Positions 43,279-52,430 of a DNA stretch of 64,000 nt are shown here, piece after piece. Below the pieces are notes generated by a model. The model made no database searches, was not told where the DNA came from, and saw nothing but the letters and a program-made list of their open reading frames with translations. The stretch is from Nocardia stercoris (lineage in GTDB: Bacteria > Actinomycetota > Actinomycetes > Mycobacteriales > Mycobacteriaceae): positions 62,001 to 126,000 of the forward strand of contig NZ_RFFH01000016.1 in the NCBI RefSeq assembly GCF_003696265.1, given 5' to 3'. The translations under genes were made by a program, and so were the position numbers. Positions within the stretch are counted from its first letter, which is position 1. Each line of letters begins with the position of its first letter.

Positions 43279-44154
43279 TCACTCACACAGCCCGCGCAAC
43301 CGCGGCCCGTACTGCGGATGCGACAGCGCCGAGGCGAACTGCGCGACGAGATAGTCGGCGGGGTTACCGGTGTCGTACCAGCGGCCCCGGATCACCTGGC
43401 CGAACACCGGATTCGCGGCGGCGAACACGTTGATGGCGTCGGTCAGGTACACCTCGCCGGTGCGGTGGGTGTACCAGGTGTCGACCTGCTCGCGCAGATG
43501 CTCGATGATGCCGGGCGTCACGACGTAGCCGCCGATGGCCGCGAACGAGGACGGCGCGTCCTCCGGCTTCGGCTTCTCGACCAGGCCGCTGATCCGCATC
43601 AGGCCGTCGGAGTGGGACTCCTCGACGACCGGGACGCCGTAGCGGGTGGAGTCGGCCGGTTCCATCGGCATGAGCGCCAGAACCGGTGCGCCGGTGCGGT
43701 TGTAGGCGTCGACCAGCTGCTGGGCGCGCGGCACCTCTGCAACGAAGACGTCATCGGGCCACAGCACCAGCATCGGCTCGTCGTCCAGGTGCCGGGCCGC
43801 GTTGAGCACCGGCGTGCCGTTGCCGTACGGGCCGTGCTGGTCCAGATAGGTGATGTGGCCGAGACGGCCGAGCTCGCCGACCTCCTCCACCGCGTCGGCG
43901 TAGGCGTCCTTGCCGTCGGCGCGCAACTGTTCGACGAGCGCCGGGTTCGGGCGGAAGTGGTCCTGGATCAGAGACTTTCCACCGCTGACCACGATGGTGA
44001 TGTCGGTGACACCCGACTCGACCAATTCGCGGACAGTGTGTTCGATGACCGGCTTGTCGCCGACCGGCAGCATCTCTTTCGGGATCGCCTTGGTCAGCGG
44101 CAGCAGCCGGGACCCGATGCCGGCCGCGGGAATCACTGCTTTGCGGATGGTCAT
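43279..44154 (-). CDS. galU: UTP-glucose-1-phosphate uridylyltransferase GalU
   Basis: Makes UDP-glucose for trehalose, glycogen and envelope polysaccharides. The 291-residue product has the nucleotidyltransferase start RKAVIPAAGIGSRLLPLTKAIPKEMLPV, GDKPVIEHTVRE, the DD metal motif in LVLWPDDVF, GLVEKPKPEDAPS and GRWYDTGNPADYL. ATG 44154. Divergent from dinB over 72 bases. Confidence 0.95.
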   Translation of the reverse strand: MTIRKAVIPAAGIGSRLLPLTKAIPKEMLPVGDKPVIEHTVRELVESGVTDITIVVSGGKSLIQDHFRPNPALVEQLRADGKDAYADAVEEVGELGRLGHITYLDQHGPYGNGTPVLNAARHLDDEPMLVLWPDDVFVAEVPRAQQLVDAYNRTGAPVLALMPMEPADSTRYGVPVVEESHSDGLMRISGLVEKPKPEDAPSSFAAIGGYVVTPGIIEHLREQVDTWYTHRTGEVYLTDAINVFAAANPVFGQVIRGRWYDTGNPADYLVAQFASALSHPQYGPRLRGLCE

Positions 44155-44213
44155 GTACCGAGCATCCCATATCGGGCCGACTCTGCTGGGCGCTTGTTGT
44201 CGGTGGCGCCGCG

Positions 44214-44227
44214 TAGATTGCCGAGTA
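44214..44227 (+). promoter_or_regulatory. Candidate -10 for leaderless dinB mRNA
   Basis: TAGATT (44214-44219) ends seven bases before the dinB ATG and no ribosome-binding site is present, so transcription probably starts at or next to the initiation codon. No actinobacterial LexA box (TCGAAC-N4-GTTCGA type) was seen. Confidence 0.45.
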
Positions 44228-45744
44228 TGGACACCGTCCGGGAGCCGGCAAATTCCGGGATCTCGCCTGTTCACAGGCCTGCGGCCGCGCCGGGTGGGCA
44301 CCCGGCGCGGCGCCGCGGCGCGCTCGCGGACGCACAGGAATCCGACAGCAACCGCACAGATTCGCGGCCGGATGCGGCGGTTCGCGCGCGCCGCTGGGTG
44401 CTGCACATCGATATGGACGCGTTCTTCGCCTCGGCCGAACAGCTCACCCGGCCGACCCTGCGTGGGCGGCCGGTCCTGGTGGGCGGCACCGGCGCCCGCG
44501 GCGTGGTCGCCGGCGCCAGCTACGAGGCGCGGGTCTTCGGCGCCCGGTCCGCCATGCCGATGCACCAGGCCCGGCGCCTGGTCGGCGCGTCGGCGGTGGT
44601 GGTGCCGCCGCGTGGCGTGGTGTACGGCGAGCTCAGCGCGGCGGTGTTCGACGCGCTGCGGTCCCGCATTCCGGTGCTGGAGACGCTGTCGTTCGACGAG
44701 GCGTTCGGCGAGCCGGCCGAACTGGCCGGCGCCACGGTGGCCGAGGTCGGCGAATTCTGTGCCGAACTGCGGGCCCTGGTGCGGGAGCGGACCGGCCTGG
44801 TCGCGTCGATCGGCGCCGGCACCGGCAAACAGCTGGCCAAGATCGGTTCCGGGCTCGCCAAACCCGACGGTATCCGGGTCATCTCGCCCGCCGAACAACG
44901 GGAGTTGCTGGCCGCGCTACCGGTCCGCAAGTTGTGGGGGATCGGGCCGGTGGCGGAGGGCCGGCTGCGATCGGTCGGCATCGAGACCGTCGGCGCGTTC
45001 GCCGCGCTGCCGGAATTCGAGGCGGTGTCACTGCTCGGCGGGAGTATCGGTGCGGCACTGCATCGTCTGGCCCTGGGCATCGACGACCGGGCGGTGGCCG
45101 AGCGTGCCGAGGCCAAGCAGATCAGCGCCGAAACCACCTACGAGCGTGACATTCTCACCATGGCCCAGTTGCGCCCCGCGATCGCCGCGATGGCCGGCGC
45201 CGCGCACCGCCGCCTGGCCGAGGACGGGCGCGCGGCGCGGACCGTCGTACTGAAGCTCAAGAAGTCCGACATGTCGATCGTCACCCGGTCGTTCACGCTG
45301 CCCTACGCCACCGAGGATCTCGCCACGCTGACCGCCGCCGCGCAGCGCTCGGCCGTCGACCCCGGTGTGCTGGGCGCGATCCGGCTGGTCGGAGTCGGAT
45401 TCGGCGGGCTGTCCACGATCCGGCAGGAGTCGCTGTTCCCCGAGCTGGACCGCGATCTGCCCGGCGCCGACGGCGAAACCGATTCGCCGGAACCGGTTCT
45501 CGTCGCGCCACCGGCCACGGAACCGGAACTGCCGCCCGCCACCCGGTCCTACACCGCCGAGTACTGGTACCCGGGTCGCGACGTCTCGCACGCCGAGTAC
45601 GGGCACGGCTGGGTGCAGGGTAGTGGCCACGGCCGGGTCACAATTCGTTTCGAGACACGCTCGACAGGGCCCGGTCCGGCGTATACGTTCTCAGCCGACG
45701 ACAGCAATCTCGCGCCGGCGGACCCGCTCCTTAGTCTTCTTTGA
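44227..45744 (+). CDS. dinB: DNA polymerase IV (Y family, DinB)
   Basis: Translesion polymerase of 505 residues. Catalytic Asp62 and Asp64 are in LHIDMDAFFASAEQL and the second acidic pair in LSFDEAFGEP; palm, thumb (GIGPVAEGRLRSVGIETVGA) and little-finger regions follow. The beta-clamp motif QESLFPEL is near residue 400. After it comes the actinobacterial C-terminal region (EYWYPGRDVSHAEYGHGWVQ, GRVTIRFETRSTGPG) of unknown role. The 55 residues before the catalytic domain are disordered; a later start is possible. Confidence 0.92.
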   Translation: MDTVREPANSGISPVHRPAAAPGGHPARRRGALADAQESDSNRTDSRPDAAVRARRWVLHIDMDAFFASAEQLTRPTLRGRPVLVGGTGARGVVAGASYEARVFGARSAMPMHQARRLVGASAVVVPPRGVVYGELSAAVFDALRSRIPVLETLSFDEAFGEPAELAGATVAEVGEFCAELRALVRERTGLVASIGAGTGKQLAKIGSGLAKPDGIRVISPAEQRELLAALPVRKLWGIGPVAEGRLRSVGIETVGAFAALPEFEAVSLLGGSIGAALHRLALGIDDRAVAERAEAKQISAETTYERDILTMAQLRPAIAAMAGAAHRRLAEDGRAARTVVLKLKKSDMSIVTRSFTLPYATEDLATLTAAAQRSAVDPGVLGAIRLVGVGFGGLSTIRQESLFPELDRDLPGADGETDSPEPVLVAPPATEPELPPATRSYTAEYWYPGRDVSHAEYGHGWVQGSGHGRVTIRFETRSTGPGPAYTFSADDSNLAPADPLLSLL

Positions 45745-45757
45745 ATTTCGGCGGGTA

Positions 45758-45799
45758 GCGTGAGGCGACTCACGCGGTGCTGCCGGAAGGTTCGGCAGC
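45758..45799 (+). repeat. Two small tandem hairpins in the lipoprotein leader
   Basis: GCGTGA/TCACGC (45758-45763, 45770-45775) and GCTGCCG/CGGCAGC (45779-45785, 45793-45799), both perfect, lie between dinB and the lipoprotein gene. They may end dinB transcription or stabilise the downstream mRNA. Confidence 0.6.
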
Positions 45800-45843
45800 C
45801 GCGGGTGACGAGAACACACCAACTCGAACGCAAAGGACGAGCC

Positions 45844-46356
45844 TTGAAGCTTCAGATGACCGGACGCATTGCGGTCGGCACGCTCGCCGTCGTGGCGGCG
45901 CTCGGCCTGTCGGCCTGCGGTAGCGGCGACAAGCCCGGTGCTTCCAAGACCACCTCGGCGGGCACGACGTCCGAATCCGGGTCGTCGGTGACCGCGCCTC
46001 CGGTGCCGTCGGTGGCCGAGCTGAACCAGGAACTGCAGCAGGTCCTGGACCCGAACACCCCCGACAGCACCAAGGTCGAGTACCTGGAGGGCGGCCAGGC
46101 CGCGCTGGCCAAGGACCCCGACATGATCAAGAAGCTGACCGAGGCCTACCAGCAGAACAACGCCACCATCACGGTCACCGACGTGACCTCGCTGGGTGAC
46201 CAGCTGACCGCCACCGCCAACGCGGTGATCAACGGTGGCGCGCCGAACGTGCTGCAGGTTCCGTTCGTCGCCGAGGACGGCAAGTGGAAGCTGCAGAAGA
46301 GCTGGGCCTGCGCCGGTCTGACCAACCTCGGCCAGACCTCGCCTGCCTGCTCGTAA
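45844..46356 (+). CDS. MTB12-like lipoprotein
   Basis: A 170-residue lipoprotein with lipobox GLSAC (VAALGLSACGSG), a Ser/Thr-rich linker and an NTF2-like domain resembling the low-molecular-weight antigen MTB12/CFP-2 of mycobacteria (LNQELQQVLDPNTPDSTKVE, NGGAPNVLQVPFVAEDGKWK, SWACAGL). Two Cys, one in WAC and one near the C-terminus, could form a disulphide. TTG 45844 follows AAAGGA; an in-frame ATG is at 45856. Function unknown; exported to the envelope. Confidence 0.8.
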   Translation: MKLQMTGRIAVGTLAVVAALGLSACGSGDKPGASKTTSAGTTSESGSSVTAPPVPSVAELNQELQQVLDPNTPDSTKVEYLEGGQAALAKDPDMIKKLTEAYQQNNATITVTDVTSLGDQLTATANAVINGGAPNVLQVPFVAEDGKWKLQKSWACAGLTNLGQTSPACS

Positions 46357-46377
46357 GCGGCCGTCACCCGTAGCGCC

Positions 46378-46413
46378 ACCGGCACCGGAACCGACCACGG
46401 TTCCGGTGCCGGT
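46378..46413 (+). terminator. Terminator hairpin after MTB12-like gene
   Basis: Perfect 15-bp G+C-rich stem (46378-46392 with 46399-46413) and 6-base loop, 22 bases after the stop codon. No U-tract. Confidence 0.85.
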
Positions 46414-46539
46414 CGCGTTCGGGGCCCGCCCGCGAGCGCTCGAACTGTCCGGGTTCGACCCGTACCCGAAGTTGGGAGCTGCCTGAGAACCGGTCCACCC
46501 TGCACGCCTGGGCAAAGTGTCCGACTACGATCGGCGACC

Positions 46540-49500
46540 GTGACCGACACCTTGGTGCGGGCCGATGACGTGCCCGCTGCTGACGACCGGCCTCCGGTCG
46601 CCGAACCCCGGCGGGCCGGCTGGGCCGCGCCCGTCGCCCTGATCGCAGGACTGCTCAGCGCGCTGTTCGCCATCGCTGTGCCCCTGCTCCCGATCCGGGT
46701 GGACCACACCACGGTGTCGTGGCCGCAACACGGTTCGGTGAACAGCATCTACGCGCCGCTGATGTCGTACGCCCCGATCGGCTTCGACGTCCAGGTGCCC
46801 GGCAGCGCCATCGAGCAGCTCAGCGCCAAGGGTGGTCTGGTGGCGGCGTCCATGCCGGCCGGCGCACCCGATATCGCGCACTTCGGTTTCGTGGCGCGGG
46901 TGCAGGCGGCGACCGACGAGCACCCCGCCGAACTCCAGGTCATCCTGCGAGACCAGGAGCTGTTCTCCGCGCCGGTCAGCGATATCGCCGGTGGCACGCT
47001 GACCGTGCACTCGGACCCGAAGGTGACCACCGCGTCGCTCACTGGGTCCGACCTGGCGCCGGTCACCCTGCCCGGTGACCACCGGCCGCAGCTGACCGGG
47101 ATCTTCTCCGACCTGCCCACCGCCGCCGGCGCCACCGTGACCGCCCAGGTGGACAGCCGCTTCACCGTCACCCCGACGTTGCTCAAGCGGTCGAGCACCG
47201 TGCTGGCGGTGGTGTTCGGGCTGATCGCCCTGGTCGCGCTGTCCCGGCTGGACGCGCTCGACGGCCGCCGGCTGCGCCGCGTCGTCCCGCTGCGGTGGCG
47301 CCGGTTCACGCTGACCGACCTGGCGGTGCTGTCCACCCTGGTGATCTGGCACTTCATCGGCACCACCTCGTCGGATGACGGCTACCAGTTCGAGATGGCC
47401 CGCACCTCACTGAAATCGGGGTACATGGCCAACTACTTCGGCTACTTCGGTGTGCCGGAGACCCCGGTGGGCACACCCTGGTACGACGTGCTGGCCCGGA
47501 TGGCGCTGGTCACCACGGCCAGCCCGTGGATGCGGCTGCTGACCCTGCTCAGCGGGGTCGCCTCCTGGCTGCTGCTGTCGCGTGAGGTGCTGCCGCGACT
47601 CGGAGTCGCGGTGCGGCGCAACAAGATCGCGGTGTGGACCGGTGCGCTCACCTTCCTGGCCGTGTGGATGCCCTACAACAACGGTCTGCGCCCGGAACCG
47701 GCCGTGGCGACCCTGGCGCTGCTGACCTGGGTGCTGGTCGAGCACGCCGTGGCCACGCGCCGGCTCACGCCGTACGCGCTCGCGATCATCGCGGCATCCT
47801 TCGCGCTCACCGCGAACCCGGAAGGCGCGGTGTGTATCGCGCCGCTGATCGCGGGTGCGCGGCCGGCCTTCCGCGCCGGGGTGGCGCGCGCCGCCGAATT
47901 GGCCGGTGCGCCCGCGGGTGCCACGGGCCGCGCCGGAATCGGCCGGTGGACCTGGATCCGCTCGTATCTGACGCTGCTGGCCCCGCTGGCGGCCGCCGGA
48001 ACTCTCGTTCTCGCAATCGGTTTCGCGGTGCAGCCGCTGTCGGCGGTGCCCGAGATCAACCGCGTGCACCAGGTCGTCGGACCCTCGGTGAAGTGGTACA
48101 ACGACTACATCAGCTACGAATACCTGTTCATGCCGACCGTGGACGGGTCGATGGCCCGGCGCTTCGGCATCGTGGCCATGTGGCTGGGCATGCTGGTGTG
48201 CACGTTCATGCTGCTGCGCCGGGGCGGGCGGATCCCGTTCACCGCGGCCGGTCCCGCGCGCCGGCTGCTGGGCATCACCTTCGGTGCGATGTTGCTGCTG
48301 TCGCTGTCGCCCACCAAGTTCACCCACCACGACGGTGTGTTCGCCGGGCTGGCCGGCGCGATCGGCGCGCTGACCGCGGTCACGGTGGGGACCAAGGTGC
48401 TCAAATCGCCGCGCTACCGCGCGCTGTGGGCCGCGATCGTGGCGCTGCTGATGGCGCAGGTGTGGACCAGCATCAACGGCTGGTGGTACGTGTCCAACTT
48501 CGGGATCCCGTGGCGGGACAAGATGCCATCGGTGCACGGCATCGCCTTCTTCGAAGTGTTCCTCGCGCTGGCGGTGGTGCTCGCGGCCGTGGCCCTGTGG
48601 TTGCACCTGCGGGCGCCGGAACCCGGTGAGCCGCAGCGGATCTCGCCGCTGACCTGGAAGCTGCTGCGCACCCCGCCGCTGACCGTGGCGGCGCTGCTGA
48701 TGGTGCTGTTCGAGCTGGGTTCCTTCGCCAAGGGCGCCTATGTGCAGTACCCGGCGTACTCGCTGGCCCGCTCGAATGTCGATGCGGTGCTGGGCAAGCC
48801 GTGCGGGCTGGCCGAGGACGTGCTGGTCGAGACCGACCCCAGCGCGGACCTGCTGCGGCCGCTGACCGGAAACGCGTTGTCCACCTTCACCGGCACCGGA
48901 AAGGGCTTCGTGCCCAACGGTGTCGGCGACCAGACGCCCGACGACGATTTCGGGATCACCAGCAGCATCAGTTCGGTGCTGAGCCCGCCGACGGTGGCCA
49001 AGCTCGGTGAGCAGGGCGGCACGGTGCTGCCGTTCAAGCTGAACCCGTCCACCACACCGGAACTCGGTTCCGCGGGCCAGGGCCCGGCGACGCTGACCAC
49101 GGGCTGGTACCGGCTGCCGGCCGCGGCGGACCGCAGCGGCCTGCTGGCCGTCGCCGCCGCCGGCCGGATCCGGACCGTCGACAAGGACGGGGTCGAGACC
49201 CCCGGCCAGTCGGTCGAGATCGAGTACGGCACAACCGATTCCGCGTCCTCGGCGCAGCCGCGCGGCCGAGTGCTGCCGATCGACATCGGCCCCGCGCCCG
49301 CGTGGCGCAACCTGCGCGTTCCCTTCGACGAGATCCCCGCCGACGCCGACGTGATCCGGATCGTGGCCGCCACCACCAGCCTCGACCCGAAGCAGTGGGT
49401 GGCGCTGACCCCGCCGCGGTTCCCCAAGACCACGCCGCTGCAGCAGGTCGTCGGCTCCGACGACGCGGTGCTGATGGACTGGGCGGTGGGCCTGCAGTTC

Positions 49501-49815
49501 CCGTGCCAGCGGCCGTTCGACCACCGCGACGGCATCGCCACCGTCCCGAACTGGCGCCTCATGCCCGACCGGGTCGGCGCGCACGACACCACGGCCTGGG
49601 CCAGCCATTCCGGCGGTGGCGCACTGGGCTGGTCGCAGGATCTGCTGCAGGGCCAGACCGTGCCGACGTTCCTGAAGAACGACCCGCGCCAGGACTGGGG
49701 TGAACTGCAGCAGCTGGCCATGATCGACAAGAAGGCGACGCAGGCGCAGCCGATGGTCACCCAGGACACCCACCACGGACTGTGGACACCGGGGCACATC
49801 ATCACCGACTGGTGA
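46540..49815 (+). CDS. Arabinosyltransferase (EmbA/B/C family)
   Basis: A 1091-residue GT-C enzyme adding arabinofuranose from decaprenylphosphoryl-arabinose to arabinogalactan or lipoarabinomannan. The catalytic Asp pair is D279-D280 (TSSDDGYQFEMAR), at the position known for EmbC; about 15 membrane helices are followed by the large C-terminal carbohydrate-binding region (WDWG-like elements, HHGLWTPGHIITDW). The Met of EMAR aligns with the ethambutol-linked EmbB Met306. TACGAT (46526-46531) ends eight bases before the GTG, so the mRNA may be leaderless. No other emb gene is adjacent; EmbA, B or C identity cannot be assigned. Confidence 0.92.
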   Translation: MTDTLVRADDVPAADDRPPVAEPRRAGWAAPVALIAGLLSALFAIAVPLLPIRVDHTTVSWPQHGSVNSIYAPLMSYAPIGFDVQVPGSAIEQLSAKGGLVAASMPAGAPDIAHFGFVARVQAATDEHPAELQVILRDQELFSAPVSDIAGGTLTVHSDPKVTTASLTGSDLAPVTLPGDHRPQLTGIFSDLPTAAGATVTAQVDSRFTVTPTLLKRSSTVLAVVFGLIALVALSRLDALDGRRLRRVVPLRWRRFTLTDLAVLSTLVIWHFIGTTSSDDGYQFEMARTSLKSGYMANYFGYFGVPETPVGTPWYDVLARMALVTTASPWMRLLTLLSGVASWLLLSREVLPRLGVAVRRNKIAVWTGALTFLAVWMPYNNGLRPEPAVATLALLTWVLVEHAVATRRLTPYALAIIAASFALTANPEGAVCIAPLIAGARPAFRAGVARAAELAGAPAGATGRAGIGRWTWIRSYLTLLAPLAAAGTLVLAIGFAVQPLSAVPEINRVHQVVGPSVKWYNDYISYEYLFMPTVDGSMARRFGIVAMWLGMLVCTFMLLRRGGRIPFTAAGPARRLLGITFGAMLLLSLSPTKFTHHDGVFAGLAGAIGALTAVTVGTKVLKSPRYRALWAAIVALLMAQVWTSINGWWYVSNFGIPWRDKMPSVHGIAFFEVFLALAVVLAAVALWLHLRAPEPGEPQRISPLTWKLLRTPPLTVAALLMVLFELGSFAKGAYVQYPAYSLARSNVDAVLGKPCGLAEDVLVETDPSADLLRPLTGNALSTFTGTGKGFVPNGVGDQTPDDDFGITSSISSVLSPPTVAKLGEQGGTVLPFKLNPSTTPELGSAGQGPATLTTGWYRLPAAADRSGLLAVAAAGRIRTVDKDGVETPGQSVEIEYGTTDSASSAQPRGRVLPIDIGPAPAWRNLRVPFDEIPADADVIRIVAATTSLDPKQWVALTPPRFPKTTPLQQVVGSDDAVLMDWAVGLQFPCQRPFDHRDGIATVPNWRLMPDRVGAHDTTAWASHSGGGALGWSQDLLQGQTVPTFLKNDPRQDWGELQQLAMIDKKATQAQPMVTQDTHHGLWTPGHIITDW

Positions 49816-49847
49816 GGTAACCCTGGTGAGGCCGGTACTGTGGCCGC

Positions 49848-49883
49848 GTGAGCGAACAGCACCCTGGTGAGGTACGGGCATGA
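49848..49883 (+). CDS. Possible 11-codon leader ORF
   Basis: GTG 49848 stands six bases after the hexamer TACTGT (49836-49841), so it could be the first codon of a leaderless mRNA. The peptide would be MSEQHPGEVRA, and its TGA overlaps the ATG of the oxidoreductase gene (ATGA). The ORF also contains that gene's GGTGAGG ribosome-binding site. Translation is unproven. Confidence 0.35.
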   Translation: MSEQHPGEVRA

Positions 49884-50704
49884 GCGACAAGGCTTTTCGG
49901 TTCGGCGTGGTCGCGACTCCCGAGTCGGCGGCGCAGTGGCGCGAGCAGGCCCGCCGGATCGAAGGGCAGGGCTACTCGACCCTGCTCATGCCCGACGGGC
50001 TGCGGCTGCTGTCGCCCACCGCCGCGCTGCCGGTGGCCGCGGAGGCGACCACCGGCCTGCGGGTCGGCACGTTCGTCACCGCCGCCGCGCTGCGCCCGCC
50101 CCGGATGGCGGCCTGGGAGGCACACTCGCTGACCGTGCTGACCGAGGGTCGCTTCGAATTCGGGATCGGTACCGGCCGCGCGGATCTGGCCGAGGCGGCC
50201 GTCGAGCTGCTCGAACGACCCGCCACCACGGCGGCACAGCGGCTCGACGATGTGACCCGGACCGTCGCGGACCTGCGGGAACTCGACGGTGAACTACGCA
50301 CCCCGGTCATGATGGCCGCCGGTGGACCCAAGGCGCGGGCCGTGGCGGCCACGCTGGCCGACACTGTCGCCCTGGCCTTCCCGCCGCTCACCGATCGAGC
50401 CGCGGTCGCCGAGACCGTCACCGAACTGCGGGCCGCGGCCGGGGACCGGGCGGACGACCTCGAGCTGAGCTGCAACATCTTCCTGATCGGCGACGACCTG
50501 CCGCCGTGGATCGCCGCGTTCGTCCGGACCGACGCCGCGACCCTCGCCGCTCGCGACTCACTGGTCCGGCTGCCCGCCGACGTCGACGCCATGGTCGACG
50601 AATTGCAGCGGCGCAGAACGGAACTCGGGGTCAGCTACGTGACGGTCAACGCGGCCTTCGCGGACGCGTTCGCGCCCGTGGTGGCGCGGCTGGCCGGACG
50701 CTAA
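49880..50704 (+). CDS. LLM class F420-dependent oxidoreductase
   Basis: A 274-residue luciferase-like TIM-barrel protein. FRFGVVATPESAAQWREQAR at the start, TGLRVGTFVTAAALRPPRMA, GRFEFGIGTGRA and MMAAGGPKARAVAATLADT are standard for F420-using oxidoreductases of actinobacteria. Substrate unknown. Three copies of CTGGTGAGG (49809, 49823, 49864) lie around the emb stop and this start, the third forming the ribosome-binding site. Its stop codon overlaps that of the convergent lipoprotein gene. Confidence 0.88.
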   Translation: MSDKAFRFGVVATPESAAQWREQARRIEGQGYSTLLMPDGLRLLSPTAALPVAAEATTGLRVGTFVTAAALRPPRMAAWEAHSLTVLTEGRFEFGIGTGRADLAEAAVELLERPATTAAQRLDDVTRTVADLRELDGELRTPVMMAAGGPKARAVAATLADTVALAFPPLTDRAAVAETVTELRAAAGDRADDLELSCNIFLIGDDLPPWIAAFVRTDAATLAARDSLVRLPADVDAMVDELQRRRTELGVSYVTVNAAFADAFAPVVARLAGR

Positions 50705-51411
50705 GGGCCCGGCACGCCCAGCAGCCGGCGGATCTGCTTGGCCGTCAGGTCCTGCAGGGTGCCCGGGTCCACCTTGTTGGGGGACGTCACCGCCACCTGG
50801 ACCACGGCGCTGCCCGTGACCGCCACGGTCGCCGCCGAATACAGTGACATGCCCGAACTGGTGGTCACCACCTGGAACGAGGCCGAGGCGTCCGCGATCG
50901 GCGGCTGGGACAGCCCGCCGATCCGGTACCGCACCGCGGTCCCGTCGGCATCGGTACCGGAATAGCTCGTGCAGCCGTGTACCAGCCGCTGGACCGCGGC
51001 GAACGCGTCGGCGGCGCCGTTGCCGGGATAGCTGGCGATATCGATGTCGACGCTGTCGAACGCCGGGGTCTCGAAATGCGCCGCCGCGTGCGCGGTGCTG
51101 CCGGGCACCTGCTGCCAGATCGCCGACAGCACATTCGCACACGCCGCCGGCTCGGTGTGCGAGCGGTCGGCCGGGTTCGCGCCCGCCGGCGCGGTACCGT
51201 CGTCGGTCGCTGTGTAACCCGACGGGAGATCCGCCGTACCGAGCAGCAGGGCGGCCAGGGCCGCCGAATCCGTCACCGGCACCGCGATCACCGAGGGAGC
51301 GACGGCCGGAGAACCCAGCGCGGGCAGCGAATCACGGTGCGAGGAACCACATCCGGCCAGCGCGACGACAGCGACCGCGGCGAGGACGCCGGTCCCGATC
51401 ACTCGCCCCAT
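50701..51411 (-). CDS. Lipoprotein of unknown function (possible PknH-sensor-like domain)
   Basis: A 236-residue lipoprotein: lipobox ALAGC (VVALAGCGSSHR), then a domain with two Cys (PAACANVL and LVHGCTSY) spaced about 55 residues apart, AAHFETPAFDSVDIDIASYP and a C-terminal VQVAVTSPNKVDPGTLQDL. The Cys spacing loosely resembles extracellular PknH-type sensor domains, but the match is weak. It overlaps the upstream lipoprotein gene by 13 bases, so the two are co-translated. Ligand or partner unknown. Confidence 0.75.
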   Translation of the reverse strand: MGRVIGTGVLAAVAVVALAGCGSSHRDSLPALGSPAVAPSVIAVPVTDSAALAALLLGTADLPSGYTATDDGTAPAGANPADRSHTEPAACANVLSAIWQQVPGSTAHAAAHFETPAFDSVDIDIASYPGNGAADAFAAVQRLVHGCTSYSGTDADGTAVRYRIGGLSQPPIADASASFQVVTTSSGMSLYSAATVAVTGSAVVQVAVTSPNKVDPGTLQDLTAKQIRRLLGVPGP

Positions 51412-52355
51412 TGCACCTGGGTGCTCAGATCCTGGGCGAGCAGGACGCCACTGGAACGGTCCCGATAGCTCTGGGTGCCGGCGATCGTCACCGAACCCGC
51501 CACCGGCAGCGGCTGACTCAAGTCGACGGTGATCGTGCCCGAGCCGTGCATGCCGTAGTCGACGATGTCGAGCGAACCGGCGTGGTTGGGCAGGGTCCAC
51601 TCCGTCGACTTCGGGGTCTGCGTGATGTCGAGCGCGATGGTCAGCAGGTTGTCCACCCGTCGGGTGAGGGTCGCGGTGGTCACCTGGTCGAGCATGACAT
51701 CACCGGCCACTTCCTGCCGCACCGTCCACACCGCGCCCTCGCCGACGGCCTCGTCGGGGAACGCGATCGACTGGTACACCGCTTGGCAGAACGCCTGCTC
51801 CAGCGCGGAACGGGCGGCGTCGGGGGTACTCGGCTTGGGGGACAGGCGCAGTGCCGTCACGGCACCGGCCGCACTCAGGTCGAATCCGGCGTGCGAACCG
51901 TCCAGCGACTTCAGTTGCCGAGACAGCGCCGGATCGGCGGAGGTGACCGTGCCCAAGGTCAGGTCGACACCGCCGATGCTGCCGCGGGCGGTGAGCGGAA
52001 TCGTCACCGACGGCGGCGAGAAGTCGCGCATGCCCTGGTTGTTGATCTGCTGCTGGACGTGATGGACGGTGCGCAACGTCACCTGCTGCACTTCGTCCGG
52101 CGGGATGTCGGCGCGCAGCACGTCGCGCGGGTCGTCACCGGGATCGATCAGGGTGGTCACAGCGGTGGAGATCGGCATCGTGACCTGGCTGCCGATCGCG
52201 GCCGGTTCGGCCTCGGCCTCGGTCTGGATCGGCTCGGTCTCCGAACACGCGACGGTCAGCGCGGACAGCGCGACGGCCAGCAACACCATCAGCACACCCG
52301 AGCGCGCGGCCCGGGATCCGATCACCGGGCGCTGGCGCGAAGACAACACCGTCAC
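51399..52355 (-). CDS. Lipoprotein of unknown function
   Basis: A 318-residue protein with a long basic N-region, hydrophobic helix and lipobox LTVAC (ALSALTVACSETE), then a largely beta domain with paired regions (VTIPLTARGSIGGVDLTLGT; TITVDLSQPLPVAGSVTIAG). A single Cys (QAFCQAVY) follows in the domain. The order of strands suggests a lipid-binding or beta-barrel-like fold, but I recognise no family. First gene of a two-lipoprotein unit; divergent from lspA, which processes lipoprotein signal peptides. Confidence 0.75.
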   Translation of the reverse strand: MTVLSSRQRPVIGSRAARSGVLMVLLAVALSALTVACSETEPIQTEAEAEPAAIGSQVTMPISTAVTTLIDPGDDPRDVLRADIPPDEVQQVTLRTVHHVQQQINNQGMRDFSPPSVTIPLTARGSIGGVDLTLGTVTSADPALSRQLKSLDGSHAGFDLSAAGAVTALRLSPKPSTPDAARSALEQAFCQAVYQSIAFPDEAVGEGAVWTVRQEVAGDVMLDQVTTATLTRRVDNLLTIALDITQTPKSTEWTLPNHAGSLDIVDYGMHGSGTITVDLSQPLPVAGSVTIAGTQSYRDRSSGVLLAQDLSTQVQWGE

Positions 52356-52430
52356 GCCGAACAGCGTACGACCGGATCCTGATAAACACCTGGGACGCGG
52401 CCCGTATCAGGCGCCCGCGGGCATTGGGGG

